NCBI GenBank assembly: GCA_039654915.1
Contig: CM077596.1
Coordinates: forward strand, 54,000,501-54,064,500
DNA: 64,000 nt
Reading direction: 5' to 3'
Source of the DNA: Aquilaria yunnanensis
Taxonomy: Eukaryota > Streptophyta > Magnoliopsida > Malvales > Thymelaeaceae
The translations under genes and the position numbers were made by a program. The stretch's first letter is position 1. Each line of letters starts with the position of its first letter. Positions 47,029 through 58,299 of this stretch are shown here, one piece after another. Under the pieces are notes generated by a model. It was not told the DNA's origin. It ran no database searches and saw nothing but the letters and a program-made list of their open reading frames with translations.

Positions 47029-48317
47029 TTGCCATGGTATGCGGATTATGTGAATTATCTAGCTTGTGGAGTCTTGTCACCAAACTTGTCTTACCAAGAA
47101 AAGAAAAAGTTTCAAGCCGATGTCAAACATTATCTTTGGGATGAGCCTGTCCTCTTTCACTGGTGTGCCGAGCAAATTATAAGGAGGTTCATATCAAATG
47201 AGGAGGTAAATGATGTTCTCCACCATGTCATTCCTTACCATGTGGCGGTCACTTTGGAGCTTCCAAGATGGCAAGTAAGGTATCGCAAACCGGCTATTAT
47301 TGGCCATCTTTATTTAATGATGCATATACCTTTGTGAAGACATGTGATAGATGCCAAAGGTTAGGAAACATTTCTAGGAGAGATGAAATGCCATTGCAAA
47401 ATATTCTTGAGGTAGAAGTGTTTGATTTATGGGGTATGGATTTTATGGGTCTTTTTCCTCCCTTATTTAGCAATCATTATATTTTGCTTGCGGTTGATTA
47501 TGTTTCTAAATGGGTGGAAGCCATTGCCACCCCTTCTTGTGATGCTAATGTGGTTGTCAAGTTCCTTCAAAGGAATATTTTTGCAAGGTTTCGAACACCT
47601 AGAGCAATTATCTCCGACAAGGGATCACATTTCATCAACAAGACTTTGGCTCAAGCTCTAGTGAAGTATGGAGTATGGCATAAAGTGTCCTTCCCCTATC
47701 ATCCATAAACAAATGGCCAAGCCAAAAATTCAAACCAGGAGATCAAGAAAATATTGGTAAAGACGGTGGGCATCAATTGAAAAGATTGGTCACAAAAGTT
47801 GAGCAATGCACTTTGGGCATATCAAATGGCATTCAAGACACCTATTGGAATGTCTCTGTATCAACTTGTGTTTGGGAAGGCTTGCCACTTACCGGTGGAA
47901 TTAGAGCACAAGTCATATTGGGCGGTGAAGAAGATGAATTTTGAGTTGAAGAGTGACCAAGAGAAGAGAGCTATCTAATTGGATGAGTTGGATGAAATCT
48001 GCCTTAATGCTTATGAGAATGCAAGGATTTACAAGGAGAGAACGAAGCTTTGGCATGATAAAATGCTTGTGAAGAAGGATTTCCAACCGGGTCAAAAAGT
48101 GTTACTTTTCAATTCAAGATTGAGGATTTTCCCAGGAAAGTTAATATCCAAGTGGTTGGGTCCATTCGAGGTGGTTAAGTTGAAGCCATATGGAGCAGTG
48201 GAGCTCAAGGGTCATGATGGATCCATATTTCAAGTCAATGGACAGCAACTGAAAGCCTATTGTGGTGATGAACTTTGGCACATTGGCCAATTGATTTTGG
48301 CTGAACCCGACCCTTGA
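47029..48317 (+). pseudogene. Athila integrase relic, catalytic Glu lost
   Basis: Zinc region: 'SKVSQTGYYWPSLFNDA', 'CDRCQRLGNISRRDEMP'. Core: 'LWGMDFMGLFPP' (Asp), 'YILLAVDYVSKWVEAIAT', 'AIISDKGSHF' (Asp), then after a stop at 47706 'TNGQAKNSNQEIKKIL', where the catalytic Glu after NGQA is Lys. C-terminus: 'ALWAYQMAFKTPIGMS', 'FQPGQKVLLFNSRLRIFPG' and 'LISKWLGPFEVVKL', ending with a stop at 48315. Stops at 47778 and 47976 also occur. It inserted element DNA when intact. Confidence 0.85.
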
Positions 48318-48621
48318 AGGAATAGTTAAAGGCGCCTAGCTAGAGGTGTAAAATCAAGCGCTAGTCGAGAGGCAACCTAATTTCCATTACCTTGTCTTTT
48401 CACTTTCATGCATTACTTTGTGTTTTTTTTATTTTGTGGTTATTTGGTGTTTTAATGTGTTTTTGTAGGGTTGGAAGAGCCATAGGAAGGAGAAAGGAGG
48501 AGACGGACAACACTAGTTCAACTTGGGGAAGTACAATTCTTTGATTGGTCAAATAGTAAGTATAGAAAATTAAGGGGTTAAATTGCAAAACTATTAAAAA
48601 TAGAGGGTGTGTTTGCAAACA

Positions 48622-48721
48622 CTAGCGACGCATCGCCAATTTGCAAGGAAAAATTCCAGAACGTTCATAACTTTGGTGATGCGTCGCCATAATTTTGCCT
48701 TCATCGGTGACGCATTGCCGA
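48622..48721. promoter_or_regulatory. Second cluster of 18-bp near-palindromes, upstream of env-like ORF
   Basis: Copies at 48622-48639, 48673-48690 and 48704-48721 derive from the same inferred palindrome as those in the LTR. Spacings are 51 and 31 bases, against 49 and 31 in the 5' LTR. I see no clear TATA box in the next 150 bases. Confidence 0.6.
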
Positions 48722-48874
48722 TACCTAAACTGTAGTTTTTATCTCTTATGTTTTCACTTCTCTTCACTTTTTAACCAACCCCTCCAAAGAATCGCTTAAC
48801 TCTCAAACCCTAGCCCTTCTACAAGCCTCACAGTTTGATTTTCTTGTTGGCTTTCCTCTCAAGATTCGAAGAAA

Positions 48875-49774
48875 GTAAGTTCCTCTTCCTTTTCTTCCTC
48901 TTCTCTTGTCCTTTTCGATGCTTTATTGGGTGTGAATCGTGCATGCTTGTGGGGTCCTGAAATTGATTAATTACACTTTGGATTTATGGATTTCTTACTT
49001 GATTTTGATCTACATTAAGCATATGTATGTATTGGGAGTGTTTTATGGATTGGGTTGTGGATTGGGAATGAAAATCATAGTTAGAAAATTTCCACAAAGA
49101 GGGCCACGAAATTTGCATGGCAATTTCTTCATGATGCTTATTCTTGTTGGTTGGTGGACTCTGAAAGTTTTATCTACATGGATTAGGAGTGGGTCAAGCT
49201 TGAATTCCTACTAACTTGCTCTTGGGTGCTTGAATTTAACATTTGATTGTTTCTGAAAAATTGTAGCTCAAGTTCCTCCATAGGTACTTTGCACAACAAT
49301 GTAGCTTCATGTGCTTCTTGTTTATCCCAATTCTTTATATTGGTTGCATCTAGGTATTGCATATTGCAAGTTTGTGCCATTGGTTTACACTTGGAAGCAT
49401 GATTTTCATATGTAGCAAAGGCAACAATCATGTACGGACTACTGTGAGGATTATTGTGAGAACATGTTTATGAGGATACAACTCTTGGCCTGGGCTTCGT
49501 TCCTCATGATGAGTTTCTTAACTAGCAAGTATGTATTCCATATATGCCTAATCCCAATGTGCTTAGGCCTCACCACACTTAGAACAATTTCCTAGAATGC
49601 TCCAATACGCTAGAATGAACATGAACTAGGCATTGAAATATCTCAACTTTGCATAAGCCTTTCTTGTATTGTTTTCCAAGTTAAAATGGTATTTGTGGTC
49701 GTGAATGCTAGTTCTTTGTCCTGTAATGTTTCATGTAAGGGATCTTGAATTGAATTTTGTGTTTGGCTTTGTAG
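48875..49774 (+). other. Candidate 900-bp leader intron of the env-like transcript
   Basis: The donor 'gaaa|gtaagttcc' at 48875 and the acceptor 'tttggctttgtag|g' ending at 49774 both fit plant consensus; the interior is T-rich. Splicing is inferred. The acceptor could also pair with a donor in the genomic leader. Confidence 0.5.
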
Positions 49775-49779
49775 GAAAC

Positions 49780-51187
49780 ATGCCTCGCAAGTTAGTGCCA
49801 ATTCATTCTCTTACGGAAAAGGAAAGGGGAAAAAGGATTTGTGAGTAGGAGCCTCAAGAACCTCCTTATGACAAGAACCGTTTTGTCTCTTCTCGGGCAC
49901 ACAACTATTTTGAAGGGTTCTCGATCCACAAGTTAACACTAGAGCGGGGCTTTGCCTTCTCCAAGAAAGAAAATGAGGGTATTTTGAGAGTGGTGGAGAG
50001 GCGAGGATGGTAGCACTGGGTTGCTCATCCTCGGCGAAGGTGCCTAAAATACTAATCATGGAGTTCTATGTGAATTTAATGGGGCCATATTAGTTGAATC
50101 ATTGGGCGAAGGCTTGCTTTGTGAGGACTCACAACGTGTACTACGAGGACACAACTATCAACAGCTTGCTTCAGATCAACCTACTAATTGGAGAATCAAT
50201 CAAAGAAGCCACACTTGAGCAGATGGCTCAGATAGTATACGGTCACCTAGTCAACTGGACATTAAGTAAGGATCAGTCTCACAGGAAGCTCTACTTCAGC
50301 TCCTTAGCTCTCTCACCTGAGATGAAAGCATGGAATTACTTCATCTCTTCTAACCTTGTCCCGATGACTCACGTTCAGGAGGCCACCCCGGATCGTTTGG
50401 AGGTCCTATATTGCATTGCATGTGATTTTCGAATAGATGTTGAATGCCTCATGTTTAAGCATATCCTTCATGCCACAAAGCCAAAGCGGAGGAATCTACC
50501 TTTCCCACAGTTAATCGCTAGTTTTCTTTTGAGGGTCGATGTCGACTTGGAGGACCACTTGAAGGTATCTTTGGTCATAGGCCAATTTCAGTGGACAAAC
50601 TAAGCGGAGCATCGGTGGGCATTCAAGAGATAACTTTAGAGGAGGAGGAGGAAGACGCCGTTCATGAGCAAGAGCAAGTTGAAGAAGAGGAAGAAGAGGA
50701 AGAGTAGTTTCAGGACTAGGATTGGGGAGGAGATGAGCAAGGGGGGACTTATGAGCAATTGGTCGACCCGGCTACCGCCACTTCGGCATCATTAGCCGTG
50801 GCGCTTAACAAGATGTACATCCTCATGAAAGAGTAGCACGTTGAGCCAGTAGCCCGGTTCGAATTGGTTGGTGGTACCTTCACTTCTTTTGCTAGGGAAA
50901 TGTGTGCACGCATATCTCTCCTTGTCGGTAATGAAGAATCTCTCTCTGGCCAAGTTCATTGGGGCCACCAGTAGTAGCAACAAAGCCAGCCTCCGGAATA
51001 CCCCCATTTCCAACCCATTCCTTCACATTTCCACCTCTTGGCATACCCGTGGTACATGCTGTATCCCTCCAGCCATCCACCTCCATTCTACCTACATTTC
51101 GGGCCTCCCCGTGACCCGTCTGAGGGTCCATCTTCTTTCCCTCCAGCCGGTGGCTCTTCTGGCCACGATGACATGGGCGAAGATTAG
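49780..51187 (+). pseudogene. Athila env-like ORF (plant transposon protein domain, acidic and proline-rich tail)
   Basis: ATG 49780 starts 'MPRKLVPIHSLTEKERGKRI', with stops at 49846 and about 50010. After a frameshift near 50050, 'LIMEFYVNL' and the open frame 50094-50603 follow: 'LYFSSLALSPEMKAWNYFIS', 'EVLYCIACDFRIDVECLMF', 'FPQLIASFLLRVDVD', the domain found in the second ORF of plant Athila elements. Then come an acidic run (EEEEED, poly-Glu, about 50630-50705) and a Pro/Tyr/His-rich tail ending 'GHDDMGED' (stop 51185). I see no signal peptide or clear transmembrane helix, so env is a positional name only. It is broken by several stops. Confidence 0.75.
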
Positions 51188-52164
51188 TAGGGCCGGGAAC
51201 ATCCTCCCCCAGGTATGATTCTTGAACAACTCCTTTCCATTCTTCACTCTCATTGAGGACAATGTTGTGCTTAGGATTGGGGGTGGTTTTGTTTGATAGT
51301 CATGCCTGATATTCCTTGTTTGTGCCTTTGTTTTTTTCAATATTATAGGTGTTTGTCGGATTGTTTTAGTCTAAGCTGTTTTTTTGAGAATTAGGTTAAT
51401 CTTGTTTGTTTTATTTAGGGTGACCTTTTCTTTCATTCTTTTCTTTCATTTAATCTTTGTAGGCTGCATGTATGAGCAAATAGGTTGATTTCTTTTTGTG
51501 TTTTCTTATTTCATTTTTCTTAGGACCTAATGGAAACCATCGTTGCATGTGGATGGATGCGGTTGCTAGTTTTACTCTCTTGAAGTTTTGGTGAATTTGG
51601 AAAGTAGTTTTGAAACTTTCGGTGGAACCTTTATGGTGTGATGTTTTGAGCTTGGGATTATTGTGCTATGAACTTGTTCTCTCTTGAGATCCTTCTGCTG
51701 TGTTTCAATATAAAACTTGCTTGAGGACCCATCAAACCCATAGTAGTTGTATGAAATTTGAAGCTTGTTTGGTTTCACCCACAGTAGGATGAATTTTTCA
51801 TGCTTCCTTTTAGTAAGCCCCTTTGTGCCTAATTGTTTATTTTTTTGTTCCACCATATTTTGAGCTCTCACTCTTTTTATTTCCTTTTTTTTCACCTGAG
51901 GTGAAAAATGTAAATCATGGGCTTAGAAGAGGTTGCATTGAGTTGAAAAAAGTAGTGAAATAAGAGCAAGTTTGGGGGGATCTTGATGCCAAAAAAAAAA
52001 TCTTAATTACTACGCTGCTATTTCGTAGTATCGAAGTAGGTTGGGTTCTTCTCCTAAAGAAAGAGTTGACCATAGCTTGAAAAAGATGCTTGAGACATGA
52101 GTATGATATAAAAAAATCACCTTGGATTGTATTAAGTTAGTAGCTTGGGTATAGGCAGAGCTCC
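51188..52164 (+). other. Athila 3' non-coding region up to the Tekay insertion
   Basis: It contains 'cattgaggacaatgttgtgc' near 51252 and G-rich 'gattgggggtgg' and 'agtttggggggat' (51970), phrases common after env in Athila elements, and T-rich stretches. The minus-strand ORF at 51572-51895 has no motif. GCTCC at 52160-52164 is the Tekay target duplication. Confidence 0.55.
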
Positions 52165-54654
52165 TGTTACCACCTCACAAAATGGGAGAATTACAAGCGT
52201 GTCATAATGGCTAAAAACCATTATATTGTGTAATTCTCACCATACTGATTGAAGTGTGAGGGGTAAAAGGCATGATCAACACCTCCTTAAAAGTGGTCCA
52301 AGTTGGTGACTTGGCCACCAAGAAAAGCCTAAAGGATTGCTTGTTTGTCAAGCAAACCTATGGACTTTTTTGTAAGATTTTGGGAATTCGGGTACTCAAT
52401 TGCAAAACTCTCAAGAAAGAGACTTGGAGAGTTGTAGGAAGGATATAAATGGTATGAAAGTGCTGTTGGAGGACCAAATTACTCATGGAAGACAAGTTTA
52501 AACAAAGGAAACACTAAAGGCAATAAGGACCTAAATGTCCTAGTGTAAACCTTAAGGTGTTCAAGCTTTTGACTTAAGTCTAAGGGTGGAATTGTAGGGA
52601 TATCCCACCATGGGGGAGGCAGCCAAGACTTGATAATTAGTCAAAAATGTTGGGCACATGTGTACCAATGAGTTTAAGACAAAGAAACCATAATTAGTGA
52701 GAAAGAAAATGACATGAAGCAAGGTTAAGCTTGTTAAGTGTGTTTTGTGCCCTTAAGCTCATTTAAGGCCATTTAAGTTGCCAAATCATTTATCCCTCTC
52801 TCATTTTTGTCCTCCCCCAGCCCAAGAATAGAGTCATACTTCCTCCATAGCCACCACACCTTCAAACTTGCAATTGATTGAAATTGAACGCAAAAGGAAG
52901 CAATTGCAAGCAAACTAGAGCTATTTCTTGGATATTTCAAGGATCAAGCTTGATTTTCGGCCTACCCACTTTGGTGAGGGTTCTCTTGCTCTCATGGGTT
53001 GTTTTCTATATTTTCAAGCAACCACAGAGCTTGGGCTAAGCTTGGAAGAGAGCCATGAGCTTGATGAACCAAGATTAGTGAGGGGAGTGCACTTATTGAA
53101 GGTTTTGTGACCTAGTGTGAAGTGGACAGTGATGGCAGCGAATTTCTGGGTTTCTAGAGTCCAAAAGTTAGTACTAACTACTGTTAAAATCCTCCTAAGA
53201 ACAAGCATTAGCTTGAGGAGGGCTGCCACAGTGATTTATTTAAGTTTATTATGTGTTTTATGGACTAACCTATGGTATATGCTGCTGCCACATTTCATGT
53301 GTTTGTTGGTTGTGAATGGCTGCTGCATTTGGTTGCTATATCTTGTATATATGCATTGTGGCTTTTTTGTTTTAGTGTCTTTGGATGCAGGTTTTAATAA
53401 GGATCACATTACCTTAAGAAACCAAGTGCTACCCTTAATAAGTTTCTCAATGAAACTTACTCCCGTCAATTCTGTCATTTCAGGTCCAGCTGAAAGATCA
53501 CCTTCAAAATAACTTTTTTAGTTTGATTTTTAATCTGAAATTTCGGGTACATGAACTTCCGTATGTCTAGTTATGATCTGTAAATTTTGGTGATTTTAGG
53601 AGCACATTTGGTATTTTTAATGGTGGTAGTTATTTTGTTGTGCAGCAGCTGTCCAGCATCCTCTTTTTGGAGTCCATTGTGTCTCAGGACCTCCTGTAAC
53701 CTAGGTTGCATATTTAGCTGAGTTAAGACCATATTGTAGTGCATGTATGCATGTACATGTAGTGTATGTGAAATGAGACAAGTATGTGAACATTTGAGTA
53801 ATGTTTTGGGTATGTAAGTGATGTGGTGCAAAGCTACCTAAGTGTGAATGATGGGCTGCTTACTTGTAAATTCTGTTTTGGCCACATAAAGTTGTTAAAA
53901 TAAAGGGAATATAATTCCTATTTGTAATGGACATACATGGGATAGCCTTGGAGGGCTTTCCCCTTGTGAATGAAGTGTTTGCATGGTTCGGAAAAATTGT
54001 ATGGGCAAAATGGTCCAAAAGTTGCGAGAATTTCGACCCTAGACCTAAAGTTTAATATCTCCCTGTGTAGAAGGAACCTTGGTATGAAATTTTGACCACA
54101 CCTAGAGGACATCTAGAGGTTTAATAAGGATTTATAATTTCTGGATTTAGAGCCCTATAGCCAAAGATATGACATTGCAAAGTTGGCTGAATTACTGTTC
54201 ATTTGGTCAGAATTTTGTAACCAACTTCGAAAATCCATAACTTGGTCCATAGCTGGGTTATTGATGTAAAAAAAAATTCCTTGGTTTGCCCTAAGTATTT
54301 ACTTGATAATGGAGCAAATAAAACAGGGGGTTACATGGCTAGAATGATACAGTTTATTGGAGGAAATTTGGGTGCAGTGGCTGGAATTTTTGAACCTAGT
54401 AAGAATGCTTAATGTGTGGAAGCCAAAACTAAGACTTGTACTAGTGTTTTTCTTCTTAGCTGCCATGATATGCATAAATGTGAATATGTGTGTTATGGTT
54501 AGACCAATATGCATATATTTACATAGTGCTCAAGAGGGTCACTTGAGTATGTACACTAGGGGTGTTGTTCTGATGACCTACAGGACAAACCAATCCTGGG
54601 AGTTTAAATGCACAGTTTTGGCACCATAATTGGATTACCCGGGAGTGGGTAACA
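52165..54654 (+). repeat. 5' LTR of the Tekay-like element
   Basis: It is 2490 bp, starts 'tgttaccacctcacaaaatg', ends 'gagtgggtaaca' and aligns throughout with 59776-62264. The paired ORFs (53117-53512 with 60726-61121, 54357-54629 with 61967-62239) repeat only because the LTR is duplicated; no domain is seen. Confidence 0.93.
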
Positions 54655-54659
54655 GAAGT

Positions 54660-54671
54660 TGGTATTAGAGC
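54660..54671 (+). other. Primer binding site, initiator tRNA-Met type (Tekay)
   Basis: 'tggtattagagc' is one transition from TGGTATCAGAGC and lies five bases after the LTR. Confidence 0.8.
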
Positions 54672-54819
54672 ATGGTTTATACATGTACATAGCACACAGT
54701 TGCATTGCATGCATCTACATGCATGAACTCAGTTTGGTCAGCTGCTCGTGTCAAGTACCATTAAAATACCTATGATATTTATATGTGCTGTATGATAAAT
54801 CATCAATTAGGAAGTAAAC

Positions 54820-56370
54820 ATGGTTGCCACAAGGAGAGGGGAACCACCCCGAAGGCCTCCTACTGATTCTAGGCAACAAAGAAATGGATAGAATAGAAGG
54901 AATCAAGGGTAACAGGGGGTACCAAACCCTAAAGTGCCTCAGGTTTGGTTAGAGCTTCAGAGAAACTTAGCTCTAATCAATGAAAACTTAGTAAGGCTTA
55001 ATCAAGCACAACAGCAGGGAGTCCAAGTAGCTCCAACATAACCAGTTCAGGATGCACAGCAGCAACCAGAAGAGGATACTAGGAACACATCTAAATATGT
55101 TCCTTCTGGAAGCTTAGAAGACACAAATGATGAGACCATTGAGGTGGAAGATGAGGATAGGAGAAATCTGAGAGGAAGAAGACTAAGGTCTAAGATTTGT
55201 TAGGTATCCAAGACCAATCCCTCAGTCTATGACCATTCCTCCACTAGGAATGACATTAAGGATGGCCATGAGAGTAGATCCAGGAAAAGGTAGAGAGATC
55301 ATAGAGATCATAGAGAGCATCACCATACATAGGGCTCTCACAGATCCAGGACACATAGATCAGAGGATCTAGAAGGCCTATATGAGGTTAGGCTGTTGGA
55401 GACGTTCCAAGGCCTAAGACCTCCACAGTTTGATGGAAGAAATGGGACAGAGAGAGCTGAGGAGTGGTTAATCTTCATTGAAAAAATGTTTGAGACGATG
55501 GCACTCAGCTCCACCAAGAGAGTGTCACTGGCTACCTACAATCTAGTAGGCAGTGCAGAGATGTGATGGAGAAACACCTGAGATAGGTATGCTTTCCAGA
55601 AAGGGAGGAGGCCAGGAAAAGATATTGAGATGAGCTGGCTATAGTTCACACAGCTATTCCAAGAGCATTAGATCAGTGATGCTATCAAGGATATGAATCA
55701 AGCTGAATTTGATGCTTTAAGGCAAGACAACCTTAGTTTCCTAAAGTATGAGCACAAATTCAATCAGTTGGTGAGGTATGCTCCTCAATATCATGGACTA
55801 GAGGAATTGAAGGCCAAAAGATTTGTCAGAGGCCTAAAGTCAAACATTAGAAAGGTTGTTAAACCTTTTGGAGCAGTTATATACTACGAAGTAGTGTAGA
55901 AAGCTCTATTAGTAGAGCAAGAGGAGTATGAGACTAAGAACTTTCCCAGTGGGCCAGGGGAAAGTAGTTAGGCAGGAGGCAAGTAGAAGAAGCCACCACA
56001 TGGCAAAGGAATTGCCAAGAATTCCCATTTTGGTGGTGAGGGCAAGGTTAAGGGGAAGTTCCCTGGCCTAAGGTGCCCAAAGTGTAGGAGGTTTCATGGA
56101 AAGAAACCTTGCTACTTTGATACCCAAGCATGTCTAAGATGTGGATCCATGGATCATTCGATCAAAGACTGCCCATAGGCTCAAAGGAGGCCAGAAGACC
56201 AAGGTCCAATAAGCCTTATTGGGGCAGGACCTAGAGGCGAAGCACCAAGGGAAGGATAGCAGAGGCTAGTTCCTCCATTGCCTCAGCCTCCAGTGCAGAG
56301 AGCTGGTAGAGTCTTCTAAGTAGAGAGGCCAGAGACATCAGAGCAAGGAGGAGCACTAAGAGGTAACATT
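54820..56370 (+). pseudogene. Tekay gag relic
   Basis: Mostly one frame from ATG 54820 ('MVATRRGEPPRRPP'). The core is 'LETFQGLRPPQFDGRNG', 'AEEWLIFIEKMFETM', 'MNQAEFDALRQDNLSFLKYE', 'HKFNQLVRYAPQY' and 'KAKRFVRGLKSNIRK'. Zinc-knuckle region: 'CPKCRRFHGKKPCYFDTQAC' followed by 'CLRCGSMDHSIKDCP'. About sixteen in-frame stops, most TAG, break it. Gag would form the particle. Confidence 0.85.
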
Positions 56371-56790
56371 TACCTTAATGATATGCTTGTTAGTGTTCTG
56401 TTTGGTACTGGTGCATCTGTGTCTATAGTGGCTAGGAAATTTGTTGAAGGCAAGAAATTGCCTATTAAAATCATGCCTAGGATATCCTTAGTGAAAACAG
56501 CAGGTAGTCAATGTCTTTTCACTCATGATCTAGCTAAGGATTGTGAGCTAGTAGTAGGAAATACTAAGGTTATCACTAATCTGCTATTGTTGGACATTCC
56601 TAAGTATGATTTAGTGCTAGGTATGAATTGGCTTGCTATACATAACATAAGAATTGATTGCGCTAAGAGGGAAATCACATTGCCTGATGGTGAAGAGCAT
56701 GCATTAGTGAATTCTACGGAATTAGTGTATGAAATGCATGGCATGGAGTTAGAAGTACTAGATGAGATACCTGTGATTTTTTAGCATGAT
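56371..56790 (+). pseudogene. Tekay protease relic
   Basis: 'MLVSVLFGTGASVSIVARKF' is the active-site region with GTGAS where DTGAS is expected, so the catalytic Asp is lost. 'LLLLDIPKYDLVLGMNWLA' and 'IDCAKREITLPDG' are the conserved C-terminal protease motifs. A TAG follows 'EIPVIF' (56782). Confidence 0.8.
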
Positions 56791-57720
56791 TATTGTTATG
56801 CATTGAATCAATTTCACTGTAAAGAAGAAGTAGATAGAATACCTGTAGTGAGAGACTTTCGACAAGTCTTTCCTAAAGACCTGCCAGGTATTCCTCCACT
56901 AAGGGAAATTGAGTTTGAGATCAAGTTGCAACCAGGAGCTAGTCCAATATCCATACCCCCTTATAGAATGCCAATCGTAGAGATGAATGAGCTCAAGAAA
57001 CAACTTGATGAACTTCTTGAGAAAGGGTTCATAAGGCCAAGTGTTTCACTATGGGGAGCTTCTGTTCTCTTTATGAAGAAGACGGATGGATCGTTGAGAC
57101 TATGCATTGACTACAAAAAGCTTAATGCAGTGACTATCAAGAACAAGTATCCACTCCCTAGGATTAAGGATCTATTTGATCAACTCAAGGGAGCTAAAAT
57201 CTTCTCTAAGATAGATTTGAGATCTGGATACTTCCAATTGAGAGTAAAGGAAGAAGATATTCCTAAGACTGCATTTAGGACCAGATATGGGCATTTTGAA
57301 TACACAGTCATGCCATTTAGTTTAACTAATGCCCCAGCCGCTTTCACGGACTTGATGAATAGGGTGTTCAGACCATATCTGGACAAATTTGTGGTTGTGT
57401 TCATTGATGACATCGTAGTGTATTCCAAGGAGGAAAATGAACATGAACATCATCTAAAGATTGTCTTAAAGACTCTGTTGCAGCATCAACCTTATGCCAA
57501 GTTATCCAAGTGTGAATTCTAGATAAAAGAAGTAACTTTCCTAGGACACATCATATATGCACAAGGCCTTAAGGTAGACCCTGAAAAGGTCAAGGCAGTG
57601 CAAGAGTGGGAAAGACCAAAGGCTGTGAAGGAAATCAGAAGTTTCCTAGGATTAGCTGGATACTACAGGAGATTTGTATCAAGCTTTTCCATGATGGCCT
57701 CAGTTCTTACTCATCTGACC
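56791..57720 (+). pseudogene. Tekay reverse transcriptase
   Basis: The open frame 56803-57522 gives nearly the whole RT: '[17 protein letters not shown]', '[19 protein letters not shown]', '[17 protein letters not shown]', '[16 protein letters not shown]', '[15 protein letters not shown]', '[15 protein letters not shown]', '[14 protein letters not shown]'. The catalytic Asp triad is present. A TAG at 57520 after 'KLSKCEF' interrupts it; it then continues with 'FLGHIIYAQGLKVDPEKV'. It is the best-preserved domain of this element. Confidence 0.9.
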
Positions 57721-58200
57721 AAGAAGGGTCAAAGATTTGAGTGGACTGAGAAGTGTGAAAAGAGTTTCTAGGAGCTCAAGCAGAGGTTGATTGAAGCTCC
57801 AGTATTGATTCTTCCTGATCCAAGTAAGCCCTACATCATATATACAGATGCATCTAGATCTGGGTTCTGTTGTGTGCTTATGCAAGACAGAAAAGTCATT
57901 GCATATGGGTCAAAGCAGTTAAGACCCCATGAGCAAAATTATCCTACCTATGAGCTAGAACTGGCAGCAGTGATTTTTGCTCTGAAGCAATGGAGACATT
58001 ACTTGATGGGTAGTTCTTTTCTGATCTACACTGACCAAAAGAGCTTAAAGTAGTTGTTCACTTAGAAAGAGTTGAACATTAGGCAAATGAGATGGTTAGA
58101 GTACATCAAAGACTATGACTGCAATATACAGTACATAGAGGGCAAAGGCAATCTAGTAGCAGATGCCTTGAGTAGGAAGTACACAGGACTTCTGAAAGGA
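57721..58200 (+). pseudogene. Tekay RNase H relic
   Basis: '[20 protein letters not shown]' (first Asp), '[20 protein letters not shown]' (Glu) and '[10 protein letters not shown]' (Asp) are followed by two TAG codons, then 'MRWLEYIKDYDCNIQYIEGK' and 'NLVADALSRK'. A TAG also lies at about 57769. Confidence 0.88.
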
Positions 58201-58299
58201 GGATCCATAGCTGATCATGATGAGCAGAATAGTCTGCTATGCCTATGGCATAAATGGCATAAGTGGGAGGAAGCCCAAATTTACACATTGACAATTCAG

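Larger units (their letters stand above)
48318..49779 (+). other. pol-env spacer with palindrome cluster and candidate leader intron
   Basis: This 1.46-kb spacer carries three 18-bp near-palindromes (48622-48721), a pyrimidine-rich stretch, a consensus splice donor at 48875 and an acceptor at 49774, followed after five bases by the env-like ATG (49780). The small ORF at 48939-49214 lies in the putative intron and shows no domain. Confidence 0.65.

Noticed and set aside
50094..50603. A true viral envelope gene
   Set aside because: It has the plant transposon protein pattern with acidic and proline-rich tails and no convincing signal peptide or transmembrane helix. 'Env-like' is by position only.
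53117..53512. 131-codon ORF present twice (also 60726-61121), suggesting a conserved membrane protein
   Set aside because: The two copies are the 5' and 3' LTRs of one element, so duplication is not independent conservation. The hydrophobic look follows from T-rich LTR sequence.
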